From Frigididesulfovibrio sp031551885 (GTDB lineage: Bacteria; Desulfobacterota; Desulfovibrionia; Desulfovibrionales; Desulfovibrionaceae), in NCBI GenBank assembly GCA_031551885.1, contig JAVBMX010000101.1, positions 1 to 30,156 on the forward strand: 30,156 nucleotides of DNA, given 5' to 3'. Shown here in pieces: positions 6,521 to 13,429 of this stretch. A program made the translations under genes and the position numbers. Position 1 is the first letter of the stretch; every line of letters starts with the position of its first letter. A model generated the notes under the pieces. That model had not been told where the DNA came from and did not search any database. It worked only from the letters and a program-made list of their open reading frames with translations.

Positions 6521-8374
6521 ATGAGTCAGGCCCTTACCGCACGATACAGACCGCAGACCTTCGCCCAGGTCGCCGGGCAGGAAACGATCAAAGCGATCCT
6601 TTCCCGCGCGGCGCTGGAGGATAAGGTCGCTCCGGCGTATCTGCTCAGCGGCACACGCGGCGTGGGCAAAACGACCATCGCCCGCATTTTCGCCAAGGCC
6701 CTGAACTGTCGCACGGCCCCCACGGCCGAGCCCTGCTGCACGTGCGACCGGTGCCGGGCCACGGCGGGCGGCTCGTCGGTCGACGTGGTGGAAATCGACG
6801 GCGCTTCCAACCGGGGCATCGACGACGTCCGCCGGCTCAAGGAAGACGTGGGCTACGCCCCCATGAACGGGCGCTATAAGATTTTCATCATCGACGAAGC
6901 CCACATGCTCTCGCGCGAAGCGTTCAACGCGTTGTTGAAAACGCTGGAGGAACCGCCGCGCCACGTGACCTTCATCATGGCCACCACGGAACCGCACAAG
7001 TTCCCACCCACGATCATCAGCCGCTGCCAGCATTTCGTCTTCAAGCCCCTGCCGGAAGCCGCCCTGGCCACTCACCTGGAAAACGTGCTCCAACAGGAAG
7101 GCCTGTCGTATGAAGCGGCGGCCGTGCGCCTGCTGGCCCGGCGCGGAGCCGGAAGCGTACGCGATTCCATGTCTCTTCTGGGGCAGGCCCTGGCTTTGGG
7201 GGAAACGGAACTGACCGAAACGGGCGTGCGTTCCGTGCTCGGTTTGGCCGGGCAGGAGGCCTTTGCCGCCCTGCTGGACGCCGTGCAGGCCGCCGACACC
7301 CCGGCCGCGGTCACTCTGCTGCGCACCCTGCTGGACCAAGGCCTGGACATGGGTTTTTTCCTGCGCGAACTGGCCCAGTTGTGGCGCAATCTTTTCATCT
7401 TGCGCCAAGCGGGCGGAGCGGGTCTGGCCGTGGTCGATCTGCCGGAAGAAGAAGCCCGCGCCCTCCTTGCCCAGGCGGAGCGTTTTTCCCTCACCCAACT
7501 GCATGCTTCCTGGCAGATGACTCTGGACGCCGGCCGGCGCATTCTGACCAGCCTGGAGCCGGCCCTGGGCCTGGAACTGCTGGTGCTGAACCTGTGCGTT
7601 CTGCCCCAGCTCCTCTCGCTTGAGCAGCTTTCGGCCATCGGCCGACGGACCATGCCCAAAGGGCCCGCGCCTTCGGCTCCGGCGGAAAAAAAAACTCCTG
7701 AATCCGTGAGCCCGGAGCGGGCTGAGCGTTCCGCCCCTTCGATTACAGCCTCCACACCCCCGATTTCGCCCTCAGCTCCTTCGCCGGCGGCTTCCCCCGC
7801 CCCTGCGCCCAAGCCCGCACCCGTCGAGGCCAAGCCCCGGCCGGAACCCGGCGCATCTGCCCCACGCGCTTCGGAGGCGGCAAAATCCGGCCCCACCGCA
7901 ACGAACGCCGCCACGCGCCCGGAGCCGACCGGAACGGACGGGCCGGAAGGCCCCCCGCTGCCCGACTTTGACCCCGATGACCCCGCTTATGCGGAAGCCC
8001 CCGCCTCCGACGATGACGCCGAGCCGATCTTTCCCCGCTGGGAGGATCTGGTGGCCCACGCCGTCGAGCGGGATGCGCCCGGCTGGTTTACGGCCGTGGC
8101 CCGGGCCGCCGAGGCCGAAAACAGGCCCGAGGGCATTCTGCTCACCCCCCGCGACGGTTTTACGGCCGAACGCCTGAACGAACCGGTCGTGCGCGATCTG
8201 ATCACGGCAACCGCGCGTTCGCTGTATGGACGGGATATTCCTGTGGAGGTCGGCCCTCCGCCGCGTATTGCAACGCTCAACCGCGACGAGTTGCGGAAAG
8301 AAGTCGACGATCACCCCCTGGTGCGGACGGCCAAGGCCGTGCTGGGGGCCGACGTGCTCGATTTCGGGCGCTGA
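6521..8374 (+). CDS. dnaX: DNA polymerase III subunits gamma/tau
   Basis: The 617-residue clamp-loader ATPase that loads the beta clamp and, as tau, tethers polymerase cores. Walker A GTRGVGKT is at residues 44-51. The zinc knuckle uses C63, C72, C75 and C78. Walker B is in IFIIDEAHML and sensor 1/SRC in ISRCQHF. AAA+ domains I-II and the collar (III) occupy about 1-370. A long Pro/Ala-rich linker (about 378-510) follows, with an acidic patch PDFDPDDPAYAEAPASDDDAEP. A globular C-terminal part resembling tau domain V comes last. The run A9 at 7686-7694, at the start of the linker, is a probable slippage site for making the short gamma form. The ATG at 6521 follows GATGGTGG. Order dnaX...ybaB-recR is the common bacterial arrangement. 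Confidence 0.97.
   Translation: MSQALTARYRPQTFAQVAGQETIKAILSRAALEDKVAPAYLLSGTRGVGKTTIARIFAKALNCRTAPTAEPCCTCDRCRATAGGSSVDVVEIDGASNRGIDDVRRLKEDVGYAPMNGRYKIFIIDEAHMLSREAFNALLKTLEEPPRHVTFIMATTEPHKFPPTIISRCQHFVFKPLPEAALATHLENVLQQEGLSYEAAAVRLLARRGAGSVRDSMSLLGQALALGETELTETGVRSVLGLAGQEAFAALLDAVQAADTPAAVTLLRTLLDQGLDMGFFLRELAQLWRNLFILRQAGGAGLAVVDLPEEEARALLAQAERFSLTQLHASWQMTLDAGRRILTSLEPALGLELLVLNLCVLPQLLSLEQLSAIGRRTMPKGPAPSAPAEKKTPESVSPERAERSAPSITASTPPISPSAPSPAASPAPAPKPAPVEAKPRPEPGASAPRASEAAKSGPTATNAATRPEPTGTDGPEGPPLPDFDPDDPAYAEAPASDDDAEPIFPRWEDLVAHAVERDAPGWFTAVARAAEAENRPEGILLTPRDGFTAERLNEPVVRDLITATARSLYGRDIPVEVGPPPRIATLNRDELRKEVDDHPLVRTAKAVLGADVLDFGR
7685..7723 (+). promoter_or_regulatory. Probable frameshift/transcript slippage site for the gamma subunit
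   Basis: Codons 389-391 read GAA AAA AAA inside an uninterrupted A9 run (7686-7694). A -1 shift gives AAC TCC TGA, stopping at 7699-7701 and making a 393-residue product that ends just after domain III. A +1 shift also stops within a few codons. A small hairpin AGCCCG-GAG-CGGGCT (7709-7723) lies 14 bases downstream. E. coli dnaX makes gamma by -1 frameshifting and Thermus dnaX by slippage on an A9 run; here the mechanism is inferred from position and outcome. Confidence 0.7.
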
Positions 8375-8414
8375 ACCGCGCCGTTTGCCGCTCTCCCCAT
8401 CCGCAGAGAAGACC

Positions 8415-8873
8415 ATGCTCAACCGTACACTCTTCCTGCCGGCGCTTGTTCTTTGCCTCATCTGCGCCGGCGTTGGGACCTCCTCCGCCGCCACGTGGCT
8501 GGACGGCGTCTGGGGGCCGGACTCGGAAACCATCATCGATAAAATGGAGCCCGGCCTTTCTCCGAGCGATCGCCAAGCCATGATCGAGGAGTTCGCCAGG
8601 GGCGTTCCCCGACACATGCGGGTGGACACGGCGGAAGGAACCATGATGACGGCTTCCGGCGACGGGGTGAGCAAGCCGGCGTTCGTGAAAAGGGAAACCC
8701 CGGACCCGGACACGATTATTTTGCACGGCAAAGGCCAGGCGGGCGGCATCAGCGTTGTCGAGTGGAAGCGTCTGCCCGACGGCGCGATCGGCATGGTGAC
8801 CTCTGCCTCGGCTCCGGCCACCGGCGTGACGAGCTCCGACGGAAAGAACGTTTTGCCCTGGGTCCGGCGCTGA
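8415..8873 (+). CDS. Small exported protein of unknown function (paralogue 1)
   Basis: A 152-residue protein with a clear Sec signal peptide (MLNRTLFLPALVLCLICAG, probable cut after TSSAA). The mature chain starts with TWLDGVWGPDSETII. It shares the WLDG.W.PD.ET pattern and similar size with the next gene (8979-9410), so the two are tandem paralogues, though the rest has diverged. There is no catalytic motif, lipobox or Cys pair in the mature part. The ATG at 8415 is chosen because it begins the signal peptide; an AGAGAAG stretch precedes it. It lies 40 bases after dnaX, in the same direction, probably within the same transcript. Function not recognised; periplasmic location is likely. Confidence 0.75.
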   Translation: MLNRTLFLPALVLCLICAGVGTSSAATWLDGVWGPDSETIIDKMEPGLSPSDRQAMIEEFARGVPRHMRVDTAEGTMMTASGDGVSKPAFVKRETPDPDTIILHGKGQAGGISVVEWKRLPDGAIGMVTSASAPATGVTSSDGKNVLPWVRR

Positions 8874-8978
8874 GATACCGAGCGGCCGCGCCTTGACCGT
8901 TCCCTTGGATACGCAGGCCCGGCCCTTCGGCTTTGCCCGTTGCGCTTCGTTTTTCACCGCAACCACAAGGATTTCGTG

Positions 8979-9410
8979 ATGCTCCGCCCTCTTCTTTCCC
9001 GTGCTCTGTTGTCGCTCTCGGTTCTGGCGGTGTGCGCGTTTTCCGCTTTCGCCTCGGAAGTTTCCTGGCTCGACGGCGACTGGACGCCCGACGTTGAAAC
9101 CTTGGTCAACGAAACCTTCCCCAAAGCGACGGAAGAGTATAAAGCACAGGTGACGGCGAAAGTTCGGGAACGCATGAGCGGCATCGCCATCAACACCGAG
9201 GCCCGGGTCATGATCTCGAAAAAGGCCGACGGCAACGTGCGGATCACCATCACAGGCTACGAACCCATCAGCGGCGGCGGTATGAAGATGACAACCCGCG
9301 ACGAACGCACCGGCGCCACCGGAAACCTTATTTGGAAGTACGTGTCGGACGACAAGATTGAAATGCATAAACCCGACGGTTCCCGCGTCGTCTTTCTCAG
9401 AAAGAAATAG
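8979..9410 (+). CDS. Small exported protein of unknown function (paralogue 2)
   Basis: A 143-residue protein with a Sec signal peptide (MLRPLLSRALLSLSVLAV, probable cut after SAFAS). The mature part begins EVSWLDGDWTPDVETLVNETF. The WLDG-W-PD-ET block matches paralogue 1. A central Lys/Glu-rich helix (KATEEYKAQVTAKVRERMSG) is followed by a beta-rich second half (VRITITGYEPISGGGMKMTTRD, then NLIWKYVSDDKIEMHKPDG). That outline resembles small lipocalin-like 'stability' domains with a W-x-G-x-W start, but this is only a resemblance. AAGGA lies eight bases before the chosen ATG, and an upstream in-frame ATG at 8940 would bury the signal peptide. Sits 36 bases before ybaB. Confidence 0.78.
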   Translation: MLRPLLSRALLSLSVLAVCAFSAFASEVSWLDGDWTPDVETLVNETFPKATEEYKAQVTAKVRERMSGIAINTEARVMISKKADGNVRITITGYEPISGGGMKMTTRDERTGATGNLIWKYVSDDKIEMHKPDGSRVVFLRKK

Positions 9411-9446
9411 ACGGGCGGGCCGCTTTTCCCACAAAGGAGCCCTTTC

Positions 9447-9755
9447 ATGAAGGGATTGGACGACATGCTGCGCCAAGCGCAGGAAATGCAAAGCAAGATG
9501 CTGCGGGTTCAGGAAGAGCTCGGCGGCCTCCGGGTCACGGGCTCGGCCGGAGGCGGCATGATCCGGGTTACGGCCACGGGTCGGCAGGAAATCACCGATG
9601 TGCTCATCGACAAGGCCTGCGTGGACCCGGAAGATCTCGAGTTGCTGCAGGATCTTGTCCGCGCGGCGACAAACGACGCCCTGCGCCTCGCCCGCGAACT
9701 GGCGGAAAAAGAAATGGCGACCGTCACGGGCGGGTTGAAGCTGCCCGGAATGTAG
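9447..9755 (+). CDS. ybaB: YbaB/EbfC-family nucleoid-associated protein
   Basis: A 102-residue protein, the usual family length. It has the N-terminal helix MKGLDDMLRQAQEMQSKM, the core EELGGLRVTGSAGGGMIRVTATGRQEI, and the C-terminal helix with DLVRAATNDALRLARELAE ending TGGLKLPGM. YbaB forms tweezer-like dimers that bind DNA and often sits between dnaX and recR, as here. AAAGGAG stands eight bases before the ATG. Its exact role (nucleoid organisation, regulation) varies by organism. Confidence 0.95.
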   Translation: MKGLDDMLRQAQEMQSKMLRVQEELGGLRVTGSAGGGMIRVTATGRQEITDVLIDKACVDPEDLELLQDLVRAATNDALRLARELAEKEMATVTGGLKLPGM

Positions 9756-9763
9756 CGTCTGTT

Positions 9764-9826
9764 CAGGCCGAAAACACACGGCCGACTCGCGGCGAACCTC
9801 CGCCCGGTCGGCCGGTTTTCGGCCTG
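9764..9826 (+). terminator. Long hairpin between ybaB and recR
   Basis: CAGGCCGAAAAC (9764-9775) pairs exactly with GTTTTCGGCCTG (9815-9826). Inside it GGCCGAC (9780-9786) pairs with GTCGGCC (9807-9813). The 19 bp of stem begin nine bases after the ybaB stop. There is no downstream U tract, so it may attenuate, protect the 3' end of the upstream message, or set recR expression rather than fully terminate. Confidence 0.55.
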
Positions 9827-9859
9827 CGTTCATCTTTGAAATCGACTCAGGAGCCCGCT

Positions 9860-10465
9860 TTGCAACGCCTCCCCGAACCCCTCCAAGCCGTGGTCGACCA
9901 GCTGGCCCGCCTGCCCGGCCTCGGACCCAAGTCCGCCCTGCGCTGCGCCATGACTTTCCTTAAGTGGCCGGAGTCTGAAACCCGCCGCCTGGGCCGGGCC
10001 ATTCACGATCTGCGCGACAACCTGCATCTGTGTTCGCGTTGCGGCGCGTTGACCGAAAGCGACCCCTGCCCGGTCTGCAAAGACCCCGGCCGCTCAGACG
10101 ACCTGCTCTGCCTCACGGCCGATTGGGACAGCATGCTGACCATCGAGGACGGCGGCTTTTTCCACGGGCGTTATCTGATTCTCGGCGGTCTGCTGGCCCC
10201 CCTGGACAACGTGCACCCCGAAAGCCTGGAGTTGGACCGCCTGGATGTCCGCCTGGGCGAAGGCCTGGTGCGCGAGGTGGTTCTGGCCTTGGGAGCCACG
10301 GTGGAGGCCGAAAGCACGGCCGTGTATATTCGTACCCGCTTGGGAGCGCGGTTTCCGCAGGTTCGGGTCACCCGGCTGGCCCAAGGCATTCCCTTGGGCG
10401 CGGAAGTCAAGTTCATGGACAAAGAAACCCTGCGCCAGTCGCTGCAGTACCGGCAAGAAGTTTAG
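9860..10465 (+). CDS. recR: Recombination mediator RecR
   Basis: A 201-residue RecR, the same length as the E. coli protein, acting with RecO/RecF to load RecA at gaps. The N-terminal helix-hairpin-helix contains ARLPGLGPKSALR. The zinc finger is CSRCGALTESDPCPVC. The Toprim domain follows (CLTADWDSMLTIE, then YLILGGLLAPLDNVHPESL). The start is taken as TTG at 9860, with CAGGAG six bases upstream; it begins MQRLPEPLQAVVDQL, matching family N-termini. A TTG eight codons earlier (9836) is possible but has no ribosome site. Downstream of dnaX and ybaB. Confidence 0.95.
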   Translation: MQRLPEPLQAVVDQLARLPGLGPKSALRCAMTFLKWPESETRRLGRAIHDLRDNLHLCSRCGALTESDPCPVCKDPGRSDDLLCLTADWDSMLTIEDGGFFHGRYLILGGLLAPLDNVHPESLELDRLDVRLGEGLVREVVLALGATVEAESTAVYIRTRLGARFPQVRVTRLAQGIPLGAEVKFMDKETLRQSLQYRQEV

Positions 10466-10690
10466 ACTTATTACCGGGGGACTCCGTCCCCCTTACCCCC
10501 TGTCAGGGGATTGAGCCAGAGCTGCGGAGGGAATTCCTCTGCGAAACCCTACGATATGAAACGATCAGCCTAGACCCACACGGGCGGCACCTGCACCCCC
10601 GTTGTCGGCAAGTCGGCGTGAAACGCCGGCTTGCCGACACATGAGGGGGTCCGGGGGAAATCATTTCCCCCGGAATACCCTTGAAGGAAT
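10466..10690 (+). repeat. Palindromic intergenic repeat, copy 2, with a block shared with 29581-29682
   Basis: Holds GGGGGACTCCGTCCCCC, then about 100 bases from CAGGGGATTGAGCCAGAGCTGCG that match 29581-29682. A near-perfect hairpin built on TGTCGGCAAG/CTTGCCGACA (near 10607-10645) follows, then GGGGGAAATCATTTCCCCC just before the tatD ribosome site. The translated look-alike (EPELRR..L..TLR) shared with the 29.6-kb copy is a by-product of the repeat. Confidence 0.7.
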
Positions 10691-10695
10691 AAAAC

Positions 10696-11517
10696 GTGAG
10701 CGGCAAAAAACAACCTTTTTTTCCTCCGCCGGCTCTGCCCCGCACCGGGGTGGAGGCCCACGCCCACATCGGCGGCAAGTATTATCTTGAGGACATGGAC
10801 GAAGTCATCGAGCGGGCCCGCGCGGCCGGCACGGCCCAGATCGTCCAGGTGTTCCTGAGCGCGGCGGCGTATCGCAACAATATCCGCCGGTTCGACATCC
10901 ACCCGGACGTGTTCTTCTGCATCGGCATCCATCCCATTGAGGCCCACGAGCACGAAGACGCGGAACTCGACGAGATCGCGGCGATCATTCGCGAAGACTC
11001 GCGCATCAAGGCCGTGGGCGAGATCGGCCTGGATTGGTACTGGAAAGACTGCCCGCCGGAACGCCAAGTCCATATGTTCCGGCTCCAACTGAAAATGGCG
11101 AAAACCTTGGGCATGCCCGTGGTCATCCATTGCCGCGACGCCGTGGAAGACACCATGCTCATGCTCGATGAAGAGGACATGACCGGCAGGCCCCTGCTTT
11201 GGCATTGCTTCGGCGGCGACACCGCTCTGGCCATGCGCATCGTGGACAGGGGCTGGCACCTTTCCATTCCCGGTCCGGTCACCTATCCGGCCAACCAGGC
11301 GCTGCGCGACGCCGTGGCCGCCGTGCCCCTGGACCGCCTGCTGACCGAAACCGACTGCCCCTACCTGACGCCCGTGCCCTTGCGCGGCAAACGCAACGAA
11401 CCGGCCAACCTGGGCTATACCGTCGAGGCCATGGCCAAAGCCCGGAACATGCCGGTGGAAGAACTCTGGACCGCCTGCGGCGACAATGCCCGCGCGTTCT
11501 TTAAAATTCCCGGTTAG
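10696..11517 (+). CDS. TatD-family metal-dependent hydrolase
   Basis: A 273-residue TIM-barrel hydrolase. Metal ligands are seen in VEAHAHI (HxH), the Glu of AVGEIGLDWYW, VVIHCRDA, LLWHCFGG, and the Asp of LLTETDCPYLTP. The TatD signature NEPANL also appears. Family members are 3'-5' exonucleases acting on DNA or RNA, or D-aminoacyl-tRNA deacylases; the substrate here is unknown. The first motif is AHAH rather than the commoner D-x-H-x-H. Starts at GTG 10696 with AAGGA eight bases upstream. A bidirectional terminator follows. Confidence 0.9.
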   Translation: MSGKKQPFFPPPALPRTGVEAHAHIGGKYYLEDMDEVIERARAAGTAQIVQVFLSAAAYRNNIRRFDIHPDVFFCIGIHPIEAHEHEDAELDEIAAIIREDSRIKAVGEIGLDWYWKDCPPERQVHMFRLQLKMAKTLGMPVVIHCRDAVEDTMLMLDEEDMTGRPLLWHCFGGDTALAMRIVDRGWHLSIPGPVTYPANQALRDAVAAVPLDRLLTETDCPYLTPVPLRGKRNEPANLGYTVEAMAKARNMPVEELWTACGDNARAFFKIPG

Positions 11518-11587
11518 GGTCTGTTTCCTTTGAAAAAGCTGAACTTTTGCCGGGCGCTTAGAAGACGTTAAGCGGAACGTCTGCCGG

Positions 11588-11620
11588 AAAAAAGGCGGGG
11601 CCGAACGGCCCCGCCCTTTT
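11588..11620. terminator. Bidirectional terminator between convergent genes
   Basis: AAAAAA, then GGCGGGGCC (11594-11602), loop GAAC, GGCCCCGCC (11607-11615), then CTTTT. The perfect 9-bp GC stem has A's on one side and T's on the other. It serves the plus-strand tatD-family gene and the minus-strand receiver-Hpt gene. Confidence 0.85.
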
Positions 11621-11667
11621 GGTTTTCAAACTTCGCAACCATTCGAAATGGGCAAGCCCCCCCTCGC

Positions 11668-12474
11668 TCACACCGACGAGGTCAGCGCATCGGCCGGAAG
11701 GGTTCGTTCAAGCAACTCCGCAAAGCGGTCAAGGCTGGCCAGACACGCGTTGCCGAGCATCGGCACTTCGGCGCGCTCACCGCGCAGGGCCATTTCCAGA
11801 CTCAGGGCCTGGGTCAGCAGTTCGGTGGCCCCCAGGGTTCCGGCCATGCCGCCCAGAATGTGGGCCAAGCGCAAGGCTTCGTCCAAAGCGCCCGAATTGA
11901 GGGCCCGTTGCAGTTCGCTGCGAACCTTGCCCTGCCCGGCATGAAACCGCCGCAGCAGACGGACGTACAACGGAACGTTGTGTGCCAGGCGTTCAACGGC
12001 TCCCGGCACATCCACACCCGGCAGAACGGGCAGATCGACGGCCGGCTTTCCGGTGCGCCGGGGGCTGCCCCCCGCGGGGAGATGCGTGCGCAATATGCCG
12101 TAAAGGCGGTGGGGATGAATGGGTTTTTTAATATAGTCGTCCATGCCCGCCATACGACAGCGCTTTTGCTCTTCCGGCTCGGCGCGGGCCAGCATGGCGA
12201 TGATGGGCAAATTACGGCACCCCGGACGCAACCGCAGCAGACGGGTGATTTCATACCCATCAAGACCCGGCATCCGCGCGGCCATCAAGACGATGTCGAC
12301 CGGCGGCGGATGGTCCACATCCGGCGAAAACATGCCGACGACCTTCAGGCCGTCATCGGCCGTCAGCACAAAGGCTCCGGTCTCAGCTAAAAGGCCGCAG
12401 GCGACCTCGCGGCTTACGGCATTGCTTTCCGCCACGAGAATCGTTCTACCGGCAAGAGACGGTGATCCGGACAT
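11668..12474 (-). CDS. Receiver-like plus Hpt phosphotransfer protein with degenerate receiver
   Basis: A 268-residue protein. Residues about 10-130 form a CheY-like receiver (TILVAESN, then IVLMAARMPGLDGYEITRLLR, then MDDYIKKPI). The phospho-acceptor Asp is replaced by Ala65, the switch Thr by Leu95, and one acidic-pocket residue is lost (E16-S17). The Lys at 116 or 117 is kept. Residues about 150-255 form an Hpt domain with the phosphorylatable His205 in LRLAHILGGMAGTLGATEL; the usual Lys three residues after the His is Gly208. So the receiver cannot take phosphate in the normal way, while the Hpt His may. It resembles the C-terminal end of hybrid kinases but stands alone. The start at 12474 is preferred to an upstream ATG, on domain grounds and a weak GTGGGGA. 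Confidence 0.85.
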   Translation of the reverse strand: MSGSPSLAGRTILVAESNAVSREVACGLLAETGAFVLTADDGLKVVGMFSPDVDHPPPVDIVLMAARMPGLDGYEITRLLRLRPGCRNLPIIAMLARAEPEEQKRCRMAGMDDYIKKPIHPHRLYGILRTHLPAGGSPRRTGKPAVDLPVLPGVDVPGAVERLAHNVPLYVRLLRRFHAGQGKVRSELQRALNSGALDEALRLAHILGGMAGTLGATELLTQALSLEMALRGERAEVPMLGNACLASLDRFAELLERTLPADALTSSV

Positions 12475-12779
12475 AACAGCTGTCCCCACCCGTAAAGAAT
12501 ATAAAATTGATGTCCGTCGCGAACCTTGCCCCCAGGGCATTTTGGCTTCGACGCAGTGGCACTACTCTCCGTAGTACCCCCCCCACACAACTCGTTTCAA
12601 TTATAGGCTTATTAGAATCCTTGTGCGATACAGCCTATATCCTGATAACGTTTCTTGTCTATACCCATTTGATTGGTCCGATATACGGCGCAGCAATCGG
12701 TGGGTGTAAAGCGCTCAACGGGCCGCCCCCTCCCCGCGCATTTCTTTTTTGCAAAGGCGCGGGGAACAGCCCGTATAGA
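12475..12779. other. Intergenic region with a hairpin behind the heme operon
   Basis: TCCCCGCGC (12731-12739) pairs exactly with GCGCGGGGA (12757-12765), close to the end of the heme operon, but with no U tract in the minus direction. Nearer the receiver-Hpt gene, minus-strand GGTACTAC/GTAGTGCC (about 12559-12579) makes a second stem. A minus-strand TATAAT (12605-12600) is a candidate -10. I checked this leader for a c-di-GMP riboswitch and did not find the conserved core. Confidence 0.4.
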
Positions 12780-13289
12780 CTAATCCATCCGAAAATCAAC
12801 TTTAATTTTATACATGCGCTCGGCAGGCAGGTTCAGCACCGGCACCCCGGTTTCCTTTTCAAAGCCGGCCAGGGTTTCGGCCACGGCTTCACGCGAAGGG
12901 CCGATGCAGGTGAACCACACATTGTAGACGTGATCGCGCAAATAGTTGTGCGTCACCCCCGGATGCGCGTTGACCACGGCCGTGAAACGCTCCATCTTGT
13001 CGTCGGGCACTTTGGCGGCGCACAGCGTGCTGTGAAACCCCAGCTTGGACGACTGAAAGTTGGCCCCCAGCCTGCGGATGATCTTTTTGGCCTTCATGGC
13101 CCGCACCCGCTCCAAGGTTTCCGCTTCGGAAAGCCCCACCTGCCGGCCGATTTGGGCATACGGCCTGGGCTCCAGCGGGAACCCGCTCTGGATGATCTCC
13201 AGAACGGCCCTGTCGTGCGCGTCCAGGTCGCCGGCCGGAACGGAAGTCACCTCACCGCCGTCCACCTCTTGGGGGATATTCAGGTTCAT
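12780..13289 (-). CDS. ahbA/B: Siroheme decarboxylase subunit (AhbA/AhbB, Lrp/AsnC-like)
   Basis: A 169-residue protein of the NirDLGH/Ahb family, which removes two acetate carboxyls from siroheme to give 12,18-didecarboxysiroheme. The N-terminal AsnC-type helix-turn-helix (about 25-70) contains DRAVLEIIQSGFPLEPRPYA and QVGLSEAETLERVRAMK. The C-terminal RAM-like domain carries the family motif GVTHNYLRDHVYNVWFT, including the conserved His/Arg region. AGGTGGAG precedes the ATG. It is the last gene of the heme cluster. The enzyme usually needs both AhbA and AhbB; only one subunit is in this window, and I cannot say by eye which one it is. Confidence 0.88.
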   Translation of the reverse strand: MNLNIPQEVDGGEVTSVPAGDLDAHDRAVLEIIQSGFPLEPRPYAQIGRQVGLSEAETLERVRAMKAKKIIRRLGANFQSSKLGFHSTLCAAKVPDDKMERFTAVVNAHPGVTHNYLRDHVYNVWFTCIGPSREAVAETLAGFEKETGVPVLNLPAERMYKIKVDFRMD

Positions 13290-13302
13290 GGCTCCACCTT
13301 TT

Positions 13303-13429
13303 TAGAGCAAATCAACTTTTCGAAGTTGATTTGCTCCGGCAACCGCGTAAGCGGATGCCGCTTGCGGGCTTGTTGAGAAGTCCGTCGGCAATATTGTTTC
13401 ACAAATATTTTCAAAGTGAAAATGCTCTA
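13303..13429. repeat. Small MITE-like element overlapping the ahbD 3' end
   Basis: A 127-base segment bounded by TAGAGCA (13303-13309) and its inverse TGCTCTA (13423-13429). It contains a perfect 14-bp hairpin, GAGCAAATCAACTT (13305-13318), loop TTCG, and its complement (13323-13336). At the other end TTTCAC and GTGAAA flank an AT-rich centre. The last five codons of ahbD (R-A-F-S-L) and its stop lie inside the element. Confidence 0.6.

Noticed and set aside
9836..9862. Earlier TTG start for recR
   Set aside because: It lies within ten bases of the hairpin and lacks a ribosome site; TTG 9860 has CAGGAG and gives the family length.
10030..10644. Arg/Pro/Gly-rich frame over recR and the following repeat
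   Set aside because: Out-of-frame reading of recR; its end is repeat sequence.
12475..12610. Possible c-di-GMP riboswitch in front of the receiver-Hpt gene
   Set aside because: Some hairpins are present, but the conserved GEMM core sequences are not.
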